DNA of 64,000 bases, from assembly GCF_014633365.1 (NCBI RefSeq), contig NC_068338.1, positions 52,215,716 to 52,279,715 on the forward strand. Direction: 5' to 3'. Both the position numbers and the translations under genes were made by a program. Positions 34,701-46,996 of this stretch are shown here, piece after piece; position 1 is the first letter of the stretch, and every line of letters begins with the position of its first letter. The notes beneath the pieces are model-generated. The model saw only the letters and a program-made list of their open reading frames with translations. It was not told the origin of the DNA and did no database searches. The DNA comes from Diospyros lotus. Taxonomy: Eukaryota; Streptophyta; Magnoliopsida; Ericales; Ebenaceae.

Positions 34701-35161
34701 CTTAGTCTTGGCTTAAATCCACAACACGCCATCTCTTGCAATAGTGCATCAGCCTCCAAAATCCTGCCAACATTTACAAGAGCTGTAATCAAGAAGGTGT
34801 AAGATGTTGCATTTGGATGATGACCAAGTGCCTCCATTTGCGCAAGAACTGACATGGCCTTGTCAGCATCTCCGAGCCTACACAGATCAAATATAAGTTC
34901 GTTGAATCTGTCACGCGAAAGTTCCTCTCCATTTCCCAGACCACATGGGCCGACGATCGAGTTATCCGCAACATTTGGAAAACTGCCCACTGCATTTATA
35001 CCATATTCTCTGGTACCATTACGTTGCCGGCGATAATATAATGAATTAAATATCTTGAATTTTGCCTGACCATTGAGGTATTTCAGATTAACGGGGATGA
35101 GTGTTGTGACGCCATGAATTACTGAAACTGAAGACAGGTCAATAGATAACAAGAGCTGCAT
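31733..35161 (-). CDS. P-class pentatricopeptide repeat protein
   Basis: Four exons on the minus strand: 35161-33929, 32905-32753, 32658-32587, 31840-31733, giving 521 residues from the ATG used here (MQLLLSIDLSSVSVIHGVTT). About ten 35-residue PPR repeats run from residue 80 to 505, with the usual VVTYSTLMKAF, GIKPDITTWNSLI and GVSPDKRIYNSIID signatures, and the end reads AGCTPDRRARELLQTALMVL. That ending and the lack of E, DYW or SMR domains mark a P-class protein, likely binding organelle RNA; the tail resembles CRP1-type proteins. All joins are phase 0 and keep the repeats in register. The frame stays open upstream of this ATG back to a TAG near 35300, so a 5' exon may exist; a candidate with a GTAAGG donor lies near 35520 (MISRGGSSSGELF). 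A strong acceptor at about 32258 (TTTCTTGCAG) could give an alternative short end. Confidence 0.87.
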
Positions 35162-35299
35162 CTTCACTCGCTTATCCTGACTGCGTTCAACAAACTGCCA
35201 AAATTTAGAATTTGAATCCGGGAATTTAAATTGGGACAACAATTTCCGATTGAACTTCACACGGGCAGTCGTATAGAGTCCAGAACAATCAACTTTTGA

Positions 35300-35588
35300 A
35301 CTCTAACTAGTTGCTCTACCGTTCATTACGCTTGTAGTGAAATGAAACCTCATAAACCAAAATAGGGTTCTTCCGGTTGGTCAGAAGAATTGCGGAAAAT
35401 ACGAGAATCCCAAAACCCCCACCAGCCACCGTAGGAATACGATTTCTTTCTAACTCTTTCCTGCTTTCACATAAACTCAAACACGATGTATAAATCACCT
35501 TACCGAATAGCTCGCCGCTCGAAGAACCCCCTCTGGAGATCATATCAGCTTTACGCTTTAGCAGTTCGACATTCGGCCGCCGATTCAC
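35300..35588 (-). other. Possible 5' exon/leader of the PPR gene
   Basis: A minus-strand frame starts near 35588 (MNRRPNVELLKRKADMISRG) and contains a good donor, TTCG|GTAAGG, near 35520. Its coding-like composition and position upstream of the PPR gene suggest a first exon or 5' UTR exon, but no acceptor joins it convincingly. Confidence 0.3.
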
Positions 35589-35639
35589 TTCTGCCCCACC
35601 TTTCAGAAGTGGGAAATGGAGGCAGTTTGTGTATATTTA

Positions 35640-37580
35640 TCTCTGTCCTCCTGTTTTAAGAAAAACGGTTAATTGTCATATAAATACGATCAAATCTATA
35701 TTTTTCATATTGCATTTTTACGCTTTTTTTTTGTGATGATTTAAAACCTAATTTTTTTTAGTCAATTTAACTCTTATTATTTTATATATAAAATAAAAAA
35801 AATAAAATAAAATATCAAAATATGCATCATACTCTATTTAATTTAATATATGTGAGTTAAATTAACTCGAAAATATAAATTCATTGATGCAATTAAAATA
35901 AATAAAAATTCGAGTTGTTACACAGAAAAAATGCTAAAGTATATGAAGTTAAATTGACTCAAAAATATACTTTTGAATGATGTAATTAAAATAACAAAAG
36001 TTTAAGTTATTAACTAAAAAAAATAAAAGTATTAACTATTGAGAGTCAAAATATAAATCTGGCCAATAAATATTATCTTTGATTGTTTTTTAATTTTAAA
36101 ATTATTTTTTATTTATATTAAAACCTGTTATTATCTTGTAAGATAATTCAAACCTATAATACCGTTTTAGTGTTTGCCATTTTGGATTGTTAAGTGATAA
36201 TCTATATAATTTCATGTAAATAGATAGTAATTATAATTAAGTGATTTATCTAAATTATTCAATCGAAATTACTTTAAAACTAAGTTGATAAAGAGCTTTG
36301 CTGCTAAATATGAACTTAGTTTCTGACTAATTTTATAACACTTTAAAACAAATCAGATAGATGAATATGGGTTTAAGTAAACCCATATGATATAAAACAA
36401 ATGATAGGTGAATTTAAAAAAAAAATTAAAAATATTTTTTTTTTAAAAACAAACAAATATTTATTTTTTTTTTTTATAAAAACAAATAAATATTACAAAA
36501 CAATTTAAAAAAAAAAACAGAATGATAGGTGAATATGGGTTTAATTAAACCCATATGATATAAAACAAATAAAAAAAACAAATCAGATAGATAAGGGAGT
36601 ATCATCATTTTAGTTATTGAAACTCATAACAAAGAGAAAGAAAATAAGAGAGAAGAATAAACTTACCCATGTGTTGTAAATATAAGATGAATTCTCTTAG
36701 ATAAGTCATTCTTCTTGGGGAATAAGTTTTCTCAAAGAAAAAAAATATCCCGATAAAATAAATTCTTCCAAATAAGCTAACAAACAAGTCTTATCGAAGA
36801 ACAACGAGAAGTTCTCATGGAGAGGCCTAACTGCACACCAAAATGCATTTGGTTAAGCCATTATTCGGGAAATAAATAAATGAGAGTTTTATTCTAAACA
36901 ACTGTTAGACTCTCTCGATAGCCTTATTTTGAGTCTAATTCTGCCTCGACTTGACACTATAAATTTGAGTTATTGTATTAAGATAACAATAACGTATAAA
37001 TTTAAAACACGAGTAATGATAAAAGAAAAAGAAAAAATAAGATATGGTAACCTCTATCAATTAAATGAGATTGTGGACAATGAATATAAATGGTGACACC
37101 GATGGTAAAGAGAGATATAGTGGTGACCAACAATGAGAATTATGTGATAAGAAAATGTGAGAAAAACATAAATAAATAAAGATATATAAAGATGTAGCAA
37201 ATGGAGAATATAAAGAGTAATTATTTTAATATAAGAATTAAATTATCAATTAAAATACTCCTTAACGTGGATGAAAGAGTCAAACTATTGTGATTTTGAA
37301 ACATAATAGTTTTGTAAAAAACAAAATTAATATTTAGTAAAATGTTATTGCGTGTCTTGAAGAACAATTATTTTTTAAAAAAAGTAAGTTAAATTACTTT
37401 TAAGCATTTAAAAAAAAACACACAATAACTTTGTATGATACCCATTACCTTTAAACATTTTATTACAGTTTTAGCATTTATAAGTATTGCAAAAAATGTT
37501 AATCAAACACTTGTTATGTGTTTTTTTGCATTAATAAGTAAAACAATACACTTTGTTATCAGATATTATTTTCATTAATA
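35640..37580. other. Intergenic AT-rich DNA between divergent PPR genes
   Basis: No gene seen. A segment near 36353-36420 (GGTGAATATGGGTTTAA, AAACCCATATGATATAAAAC) is repeated near 36527-36600, indicating a local duplication of about 170-bp period. Confidence 0.5.
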
Positions 37581-37584
37581 CTAT

Positions 37585-37975
37585 TGTAATCTAACTACAA
37601 CAATAAATTTATAACGCAAAAGAGTGAGATACAAATGACTCAATGAAATATGGGTGATTCTAATTGTGAAATGTGATTGTTCAGATAACGAGTGACTTAT
37701 TGAAAAAGAAATCAGTTAGGTGCACGGATGATTGTCGTTACGTGAATATTCATAATTGAACTCAAACTTTATCTACTTCGAGCACCTACTGAAAAAGAAA
37801 TCGGTTAAGGGTGCTAGTGAGTGTCCCCTCGCAGACCCTTTAATGTTTAAATCAGTTTTTAAATGAGTATAAAATGCTTGAAGCAAATAGAGTTTGAGTG
37901 TAATTGTGAGCGTCACTCGTCATCCAAAGAGTTACGCACACCTCACTCTCATGCACCATAAATTCATTATTGTAG
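37585..37975. mobile_element. MITE with about 38-bp imperfect TIRs
   Basis: The left end (TAACTACAACAATAAATTTA) pairs with the right end, whose reverse complement reads TAAACTACAATAATGAATTT; pairing continues into GAGTGAGA. Internal phrase CGGTTAAGGGTGCTAGTGAG matches the repeat at 19850-20460. No coding sequence; target duplication not resolved. Confidence 0.6.
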
Positions 37976-38043
37976 TTTAATTAAAATAACAAAAAATTTG
38001 AGTATTTAAATAAGAAAATAAATTTTTTTGAAAGCCAGATAGG

Positions 38044-38177
38044 TTGATATGTGGCTTACAGAATGGGGGTTAAAGGACTAAAATGTCATCACCCATATTG
38101 TATTGCACTTTTTCTAATGCAATATGGGTGAGAATATTTTAGTCCTTTAACTCCCATTCTATAAATTTGTCTGTCAA
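38044..38177. mobile_element. Short hairpin MITE 1
   Basis: A long fold-back: AGAATGGGGGTTAAAGGACT at 38060 pairs with AGTCCTTTAACTCCCATTCT at 38142, and CACCCATATTGTATTGCA pairs with TGCAATATGGGTG, leaving a loop of about 10 bp. The right end (TTGACAGACAAATTTA on the minus strand) matches the ends of the next element. Confidence 0.8.
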
Positions 38178-38348
38178 TCTCTGTGTGGTTCCGTTGAATA
38201 ATTGTTAAGACCAACTAGCATTAATCATTACAATTTTAAATTTATATAATAAAAAATATGGTGAGATTGTTTACTCACAAGATTAAGCAATCCCACCCAT
38301 CACTCACGTGATAAATTAATCTTGAGTTCTTTTATAAGGCCAAATTGG

Positions 38349-38474
38349 TTGACAGACAAGTTTACAGAATGAGAGCTACAAAATTAAAATATCCTTACCC
38401 ACATTGTCTTGCAATGTAATATAGGTAAGGACATTTTAGTCTTTTAGCCCCTATTATATAAACTTGTCTGTCAA
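38349..38474. mobile_element. Short hairpin MITE 2, same family
   Basis: Perfect inverted ends TTGACAGACAAGTTTA / TAAACTTGTCTGTCAA, and an imperfect stem through CCTTACCCACATTG / AATATAGGTAAGG. Arms resemble MITE 1, 170 bp to the left. Confidence 0.75.
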
Positions 38475-39028
38475 TTTTTCTGGTTCTCAAGAATTTTTCA
38501 TTAATCTTAGCACGAATTTCAACATAAATCATGTAATTGTTACCCAAACATTCATAAATAACCAAACACAATTTCTTTACCAAAATACTCCAAAATTACA
38601 GAAATGCTAATTATACACTTTAAAATTGATATATTTTTTTATTAACATATTATATAGTTCCATTAATTAAAGACGTAATATAATATACTAATGTTAAAAT
38701 GTCACACTTGATATATTGTATACATTCGCTAATTACACTCATAATATAATATATTAATAAAAAATATCTCGAGATTATTATTTTTGTGTAGTTAGTCACT
38801 GTTCTTGCTCTTGATTTCAATAGAAGAGAGAGATAAATAGCAGGTGATGTTTGTTTAGATTGAATATTAAATTCGATAATAACTTTAGTGTATCACTTTA
38901 GCTATGGATGTGAAAATCGAGTGAAACTGGCCAAAAAAGCAAATCTGTTAATGGATGGATATCACATCTTCTACGCTACACCATATAGCAAACTTCCATG
39001 CAATTCTGCAACCCTAATTGAATTCCTT

Positions 39029-39036
39029 AAACCCTA
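39029..39036 (+). promoter_or_regulatory. Telo-box in EMB1270 leader
   Basis: AAACCCTA, about 64 bp before the ATG at 39100; a second ACCCTAAT lies at 39011. Telo-boxes are common in genes of the translation and organelle-biogenesis set. A GA-rich leader (39064-39094) follows. Confidence 0.5.
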
Positions 39037-39099
39037 AAGTTTAAATATTTTTCACAAATCATAAGGAGAGAGAGAGCGAGAGGGAGTGAGAGCGCACAG

Positions 39100-42000
39100 A
39101 TGGCATCAAAGGGAATGCTGGTTATTGCCGCACCACCACCACAATCAAGCAGAAAATCCAGGGTATGCCCTGCTACCACTTGCTCTTTTGATTCCTTATC
39201 GTCGTCGTCGTCTTCATCTTCGTCTACAACTACTGAACCTGAAAGTTCCAGAAAATTTACCTACAGCAGGGCCTCCCCATCCGTGAGATGGCCCCATTTG
39301 AAATTCACTGACGCCAACCATCACCGTTCGCCCCCTTCTCACTTTACTGCCGTATCTCCGCCCCCCGTACTTGTAGATACCATAGATTTGGAGATTAAAG
39401 AGGAAACGCGGAATTTGGACGTCGATGATGAAACCCTAGAGGTATTGGGTAGGCCTAGCAGGACCAGGGCCAAGAAAATGACCAAATTGGCACTGAAAAG
39501 GGCTAAAGATTGGCGCCAGAGGGTCCAATTATTGACTGATAGTATTCTACAGTTGAAACCAGAGGAGTTTGTGGCTGATGTCCTGGATAAGAGGATGGCG
39601 CAAATGACTCCGACCGACTTCTGTTTTGTAGTGAAATGGGTTGGGCAGTCGAGTTGGCAGCGGGCTTTGGAGGTCTACGAGTGGTTGAATCTTCGGCATT
39701 GGTACTCTCCCAATGCCCGGATGCTGGCCACGATATTGGCTGTGCTTGGCAAGGCCAATCAAGAGGCCTTGGCTGTGGAAATTTTTTCTAGGGCCGAGGC
39801 TGGGATGGGTAACACTGTCCAAGTTTATAATGCAATGATGGGTGTTTATGCTCGGAATGGTCGGTTCATCAAGGTTTGTGAACTGCTTGATTTGATGAGG
39901 GAGAGAGGGTGTGAGCCAGACCTTGTGAGTTTCAATACTTTAATAAACGCACGCTTGAAATCGCAATCAATGGCACCGAACTTGGCAGTAGAACTTTTAA
40001 ATGAGGTGAGAAAATCAGGTCTTCGACCCGATATAATTACTTACAACACACTTATCAGTGCTTGTTCCCGGGAATATAATTTGGAGGAGGCAGTCAAGGT
40101 TTACAACGATATGGAGGCAAACAAATGCCAACCCGATTTATGGACATTTAATGCCATGATTTCACTTTATGGGAGATGCGGATTCTCTACCAAGGCTGAA
40201 CAGTTTTTCACGGAGCTGAAGTCAAAAGGGTTTTTCCCAGATGCAGTAACATTTAATTCTCTACTCTATGCTTTTGCAAGAGAAGTGAATGTCCCAAAGG
40301 TACAGGAAATCTGTGAAGAAATGGCACAAATGGGTTTTAGAAAAGATGAGATGACTTATAACACCATCATCCACATGTATGGGAAGCACGGTCAGCATGA
40401 TTTAGCTTTGCAACTTTACAGAGACATGAAAGCATCAGGGCAAAATCCTGATGCAATCACATACACGATCCTCATTGATTCACTTGGAAAAACAAGTATG
40501 ACAGCTGAGGCCGCTGATGTGATGTCAGAGATGCTTGATGCAGGTGTTAGACCCACTCTCCATACTTATAGTGCATTAATTTGTGGGTATGCAAAGGCTG
40601 GAAAGCGAGTGGAGGCGGAAGCCACATTTAATTGCATGCTCAGGTCTGGGATTAAACCGGATCATCTAGCATATTCAGTTATGTTGGATGTCCACTTGAG
40701 ATCTAATGATTCCAAGAAGGCATTGGTTTTGTATCGTGAAATGAATTGCAACGGTTTCAATCCAGATCAATCCCTTTATGAGGCTTTGGTCCAAATTCTC
40801 AGAAGAGAGAATAAAGAGGAAGACCTTCAGAAAGTGGTTAAGGATATGGAAGAATCATGTGGTTTGGATCCACAAATAATTTCATCTATTCTTGTTAAGG
40901 GGGAATGCTATGATCATGCAGCTAACCTGTTGAGAAAGGCCATCATGCAGGGTTATGATTTGGACCACGAGAACTTATTGTCTATTCTGAGTTCATATAG
41001 TTCATCGGGAAGACACTTAGAAGCGCTCCAGTTGCTAAACTTTTTGAGAGAACGTGTACCTCAATCCCATCAATTGATAACTGAAGCTATGGTAATAATT
41101 CATTGTAAGGCTCATCAACTGGATGCTGCATTAGATGAATATAGAAAAAACATAGGGTTAAGTACATTTCATGGGAGTCCTTCTATGTACGAGTCCCTTA
41201 TTAAATGCTGTGAGGAGGCTGAATTATTTGCTCAAGCTTCTCAGGTGTTCTCAGACATGAGATTTAATGGAGTGGAACCTTCTCAGAATCTCTCTGAAAC
41301 TATGATGCTTATGTATTCTAGAATGGGCTTCCCAGAAACGGCCCATCATTTGCTTGATCAGGCAGAAGCGAAGGGCATTGAATTTGACAATCTTTCTGTT
41401 TATGTTCGGCTTATTGACTCTTATGGCAAGTTGAAGCTACTGCATAAAGCAGAGAGTTTGGTGGGGATTCTTAGGCAGAGATCTAGTATAGTTGATCGTA
41501 AGGCTTGGAATACACTAATGCAGGCTTATGCAGCAAGTGGTTGCTATGAGAAAGCCAGAGCTGCTTTTAATACAATGATGAGAGATGGTCCTTCCCCAAC
41601 TGTGGTTACCATCAATTGTCTGATGCAAGCTTTGATTGTTGACGGGAGATTAAATGAGCTTTATGTGGTAATTCAAGAGTTGCAAGATATGGGTTTTAAA
41701 ATTAGTAAGAGTTCCATTCTTTTGATACTTAATGCATTTGCCCGAGTTGGTAACATATTTGAGGTGAAGAAAATATATAATGGAATGAAGGCTGCCGGTT
41801 ATTTTCCTTCCATGCATCTTTATAGAGTTATGATTGAACTGTTCTCCAAAGGCAAGCGAGTAAGGGATGTTGAAGCCATGGTTTCTGAGATGGAAGATGC
41901 GGGATTTAAGCCTGACCTTTCCATATGGAACTGTGTACTTAAGTTATATACAGAAATTGAGGATTTTAAGAAGACAGCGAGAGTATACCAGCAGATTCAA

Positions 42001-44993
42001 GAAGCTGAACTTAAGCCAGACAAGGAGACTTATAATACTTTGATATTGATGTACTGTAGGGATTGCAGGCCAGATGAAGGTTTGCAGTTGATGCATGAAA
42101 TGAGAAGTCTTGGTCTGGACCCTAAGCTGGATACATACAAAAGCCTAATTTCTGCATTTGGCAAGCTGCAGATGGTGGAACAAGCTGATGGACTTTTTGA
42201 GAGGATGCGATCAGAAGGATATAAACTTGATCGTTCTTTCTATCATATAATGATGAAAACTTTTAGAAGCTCAGGAGATCATTCTAAAGCTGAAAGGGTA
42301 CTTATCATGATGAAGGAAGCAGGTGTGGAACCAACCATTGCCACAATGCATTTACTGATGAGCTCATATGGCAGCTCTGGGCATCCAACTGAAGCTGAGA
42401 AAGTGCTTAATAATTTAAAAGTAACCGGTGCAGATCTTGTCCTACCATACAGTACAGTCATTGATGCTTATCTCAAGAATGGAGATTATAACATTGGAAT
42501 TCTGAAACTCCAAGAGTTGAAGGGAGAAGGTCTGGAGCCAGACCACAAGATTTGGACTTGCTTTATCAGGGCTGCAAGTTTATCTCAGAGCAAAAATGAA
42601 GCTATAGTTTTGCTCAATGCTGTGAGAGATGCTGGTTTTGATCTTCCTCTCAGGTACACTTTGAAACTTGGCTTTCTTACCACTCACCATTTGTCTTATT
42701 ATCTATCTACTTGTTTGTTTCTTCCATATCTTTCCTGTAAATGGAAATTAGCTTTCTACTCTTTTGGCAGGCTTCTCATGGATAAATCTGAGTCACTAAT
42801 CATGGAGGTAGACCAGTATCTTGAGCAACTGGAACCTATGGAAAGCAATGCAGCTTTGAATTTTGTCAATGCTTTGGAAGATCTGCTGTGGGCATTTGAA
42901 CTCCGGGCCACAGCTTCATGGGTTTTCCAATTGGCAATAAAGAGAAGTATATACCGCCATGATGTGTTCAGGTATCCTATGAATCTAGTTTATGCTAATC
43001 CTATGCTATTTGTTTGTCAATGTCGGTTATGGTTACATCAAGAGAGTTGAGGCATTTCAAGATATCAACCAAAAAAAGTGTGGCAACATCTCAAAAGACA
43101 TGGTATGACAAGTTTTAGTATTCAAAAGTATACTCTTCCTCTGTCACTTTAGCTTGGAAGGCTTAAGATAGAGAACGTAGAGAGAGATAGAGAAAGTAAG
43201 AAAATGCTTTTGTAGAGGGTGCCCTCTGTTTATGCTCTTCTCCTTCATTGATAAATTACTTGGATCTATTTGATCTATGGTTGTAATTCATTCTCTAAAG
43301 TGGTCAAACAGATAACTATTTTGTGTGATTATCCTGCTATATAAGAGGTGTGCATTTCATACTTATCAAGTGGTCTCCAAATTAATCTAGAGTGGCACCT
43401 GCCACCGGAGTGTCCATGCAACTGATGACTGTGACACCTTGTCTTGGCTTGGAGGTTAGAGGAAATCTTACCTTGTGGCCTAACAAAAGGGTGCTAGCTG
43501 CATATTGGTTGCTTAGGCCCTGAGATTTCTTTCTTCTTTTGTTGGGAACCCCTCAAGCATTTCAAGTGCAACTATGAATTGCTTACTTCTTGACTAATTT
43601 AAGCATACAAAGAGCTCGAGGGTTTAATTAATTTGCATTGAGTTGTATCTTTGTTCAGCCTACACATGCTTAAATACCATCTCTCTGTGTCTGATCTCTG
43701 CAAAGCCTTACTCTCCACTTTACCTAGTTGATCATCTTTAATATCCATCTCTTCAACCCACTTCTACACGTCTGACTTAGTAATTTGGATTAATGGCTCT
43801 ACTTTTGTCAGGACACAGCATTTATTTTTATGGCGGCTTTCCACATTATTAACCTATTATAATGCCTTTCATCTTATGGATTTGCGTTTAACACCTGGTA
43901 TTGTTGCAGGGTAGCTGATAAGGACTGGGGAGCTGATTTTAGAAAGTTGTCTGGTGGTGCAGCTCTTGTTGGCCTTACTTTGTGGCTTGACCACATGCAA
44001 GCAAGTTCTTTTTATAACACTTATTATCCTTTTCATTTTTAATGAACTGCTATTGTATATGTTGCTTTTTTCATAATTCTAGAAGCCCTCATGATCTTTA
44101 TTCTTCTGAATTTCATGTACTATAATAAATCTTCTGTACTATCTCCCTTGAGTAGTCAACACAGAAATACTTAGCTGTAAAAACTGCATAAAACTGTTGT
44201 TACTTAAGAGTTAATTGTGACATTTGTAGTTTATGAGGATCCTAAATGGATTTCTGGACATGCATTGTTTTAGTATGAATGTGTCACAGGCCTATAATTC
44301 TTACCTCTGGTTAGCTTTCCTTTGCTGGATAGTCTTGTGTCATATGGATATCTCAGGAACACCTTGTAATCATAATAGCTCCCAGTTTTTGGCTATATTT
44401 TTTGTGCACCTGACAATTGATTTCTTCTGTGGCAGGATGCATCCCTGGAGGGTTTCCCAGAATCTCCGAAATCTGTAGTGCTGATTACAGGGACTTCAGA
44501 ATACAGCAGTGTTTCCTTGAACAGCACATTGAAGGCATACCTTTGGGAAATGGGATCGCCATTTCTTCCCTGCAAAACAAGGAGTGGGCTTCTTGTTGCA
44601 AAAGCACACTCCCTTAGAATGTGGTTAAAGGACTCGCCATTTTGCTTGGACCTTGAGTTGAAAAACCGCGCCCACATCCCCGACTTAAACTCAATGCAGC
44701 TTGTTGAAGGATGTTATATTAGACGTGGACTTGTTTCTGCTTTCAAGGACATAACGGAGAGGCTTGGGGAAGTGAGACCAAAGAAATTTGCAAGGCTGGC
44801 TTTGCTGCCAGATCCCAAAAGAAACAAGGCTATTCAAGCTGACATAGACGGAAGGCAAGAGAAGTTTGCGAAGCTGGAAAAACAGGGGCTTGTAAGACAC
44901 AAGAAGCTCAAGAAGTTCAGAAAGGCAAAATTTATTAGGAAGAGTAGGATATACGAGAAATCAAGTCAGGAAGAAAAAGTTAACGGTGCCTAA
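39100..44993 (+). CDS. EMB1270: PPR-SMR protein EMB1270 (chloroplast)
   Basis: Four exons: 39100-42653, 42771-42971, 43910-44000, 44436-44993, giving about 1467 residues (I recall about 1440 for Arabidopsis At3g18110). The N-terminus (MASKGMLVIAAPPPQSSRKS, then a Ser run) looks like a plastid transit peptide. About 27-30 PPR repeats span residues 180-1185, with typical motifs (RPDIITYNTLISACS, GQNPDAITYTILIDSLGK). Residues about 1253-1380 form the SMR domain (KLSGGAALVGLTLWLDHMQ, VVLITG, SGLLVAKAHSLRMWL). A Lys/Arg-rich tail follows. EMB1270 is required for chloroplast group II intron splicing and embryo development in Arabidopsis. Intron 3 begins with GC (CAA|GCAAGT): the nearby GT would put exon 4 out of frame, whereas the GC junction gives HMQ|DASLEGFPES in phase 0, as in relatives. 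The window-wide longest frame reads into intron 1, so it overstates exon 1. Confidence 0.93.
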
Positions 44994-45566
44994 TGAGTTG
45001 ATGATCACCAACTTATGCACTCTTGTTATTGCCCTGTCTCCATTAGAATGCAGCTTGAAGTGAAACAGCTTCTTGATGCTTGCAAGCGAGCTATTGATAA
45101 CTACATGTGTTGCATCTGTTCGATTTCAGCGGAAGATGTCTCTCTGGCGTAACTGTTTCTCCTCACTGCGTGATTGCTGTACCGGGTTTGCCTTGAGATC
45201 TTTCTGTTAACTGTGTGGTAGTACCTCACGAAAAGGATGACTGGCAAACTCAAACATATCTCCGACCTAGAAGGATCACTTGCCTTCCAAAATTGATGGG
45301 TACTTGGGAAGCTGATATTGGTTGATGTTGTAAGACCAATGTCTATCAGCTCAGATGCAGTAAGGTGACTGCTATGAACTCTGCAATTTTTCTTTGGATT
45401 TTTCCATTCTCGTGAAGTAAAATGCTGGTGGAGGTCTGAAGCAAGGCATTGTATGTTGAACTGCAGCTGATTTGATTTGCTTTCAGCTGGATTGCTGGAG
45501 TTTCATGGAGCCACTGCCAGCGCCATAGATTGCCATAGATGTCTTCTCTGCACAAGACAAGGAGAC
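44994..45566 (+). other. EMB1270 3' UTR and downstream DNA
   Basis: No gene seen. The flanking 5 bases before the TRIM are GAGAC. Confidence 0.5.
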
Positions 45567-46039
45567 TGTTGGTCCATAGCCCATGCCTCACCAACTGCTT
45601 TGCTTTGTGGGACTGCTTGTTTGTGAGGTCTGAGGAGAAGGTTGCATCCACAGTGTGGATAGGGATAAAAAATTATGCCTCTGCTAATAGCTCAAGCTTT
45701 TGGCACTGTGGTAAGTGCTTAGTTTTGAAGGTTCCTGGTAGAGTCTAAGTGGTATCAAAGCAGATCATAGGTTTGAATCTCTTCTGGAGCAGTTCTGGGG
45801 GAGTGAGGGGGATTTTGGTAATCCATAGCCTATGGCCCAACGTAGTTTGGGGGGGAGATTGTAGGTGCATAGTTCATGCCCCAACAACTGCTTTGTGGGA
45901 CTGTCTATTTGTGAGGTCTAAGGAGAATGTTGCACTCATACTGTGGATAGAGATAAAAGAGTTGCGTCTTTATTAATAACTTAAGTTTTTGACATGATGG
46001 TAAGCGCTTAGTCCTGAAAATTCTTGATCAGGTTTAAGA
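45567..46039 (+). mobile_element. TRIM retrotransposon
   Basis: Two diverged LTR-like repeats: about 45567-45749 (TGTTGGTCCATAGCCCATGC) and 45860-46039 (TGTAGGTGCATAGTTCATGC), sharing GGGACTGC/GGGACTGT, TTTGTGAGGTCT, AGGAGAA, CTGTGGATAG. Directly after the first is TGGTATCAAAGC (45750-45761), a tRNA-Met-type PBS. Directly before the second is a polypurine tract, GGGGGGGAGAT. The 110-bp interior cannot code. The flanks GAGAC and GAGAT may be a decayed target duplicate. Size (about 470 bp) and layout fit a TRIM. Confidence 0.75.
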
Positions 46040-46369
46040 GAGATTATTTCTATTGGAAAGAGGGAATGTTTGATGATTATTCTATTGTAGATCTGTGAAT
46101 AATAAGTAGGCTGCTAACACGTGCCATTGCAAATTTTTGTACAGCTTTGTGTGTGTATTTATTATTTTAATTTTAATGTAAATAAATATTCACACAATAC
46201 AACCACGTGGCCAAATGCCCAGCCCAAAATGATTCTTTTGCTGCTTTACATATATGAATCGTGAGATAGTGAAGAAGGCATTTTGAGCTTACTTCTTGAC
46301 GGTGGAAAGACGGTAAAAGTGATATTAAATAATAAAGAATTATGATGTACAGGAATATTTTGAGCCATC

Positions 46370-46790
46370 GTTTTGGTATTTTTTAAAAAAACATTAAAAA
46401 ACTTTTTCAAGCCATCTTTGCAATTTTAGAAATATTTTGGAGTTGTTTTGTAATATTAAAAAATTATAAAAAAATGCAATGAGATTATACACTAATTTTT
46501 TTTCGTCTTTAATTAAAAATTTTAAAATACATTATTTGTATTAATTTTTAAAATTTATTAATTATTTTTAATTAATAAATTATGATTTATAAAATTTATC
46601 TTTATGTTTATTATAAAATTTATGTTTATTCTTTAATTGAATAGTTATTTTTTATATTAAAAATTATATTTATAAAAAAGATGCCTATATATATTTTTTA
46701 TTTATGCGTTTCTGTTTTTTATTTTTTTAAAAAATATAATTTTCTCAATTTAATTTTTTATTATATTTAGTTTTGTACAATTTAGATAAA
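46370..46790. repeat. AT-rich dispersed repeat, copy 2
   Basis: Diverged copy of 21990-22570, same orientation; non-coding. Confidence 0.55.
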
Positions 46791-46996
46791 AAAAAATATA
46801 TATATATAATTAAAAAGGATTTCATTGCAAAAAAGGAAAAGAGGTCGCGAACTCAGTCCTTTATAAATAGATAAAAAATGCTCTTTGAACTTTGGCTTAT
46901 TAAGCATGCGAGGGCATTTTCGGAAGGGTACCGAACATTTTTTATATTGTCAAAATATACAATAAAAAGTATATAAATTCCATGGACAACGGTGCG

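Noticed and set aside
42654..43050. Continuous EMB1270 frame through 43050
   Set aside because: It reads through intron 1 (GTACAC donor, GGCAG acceptor) and into intron 2; spliced exons give the conserved protein and SMR domain.
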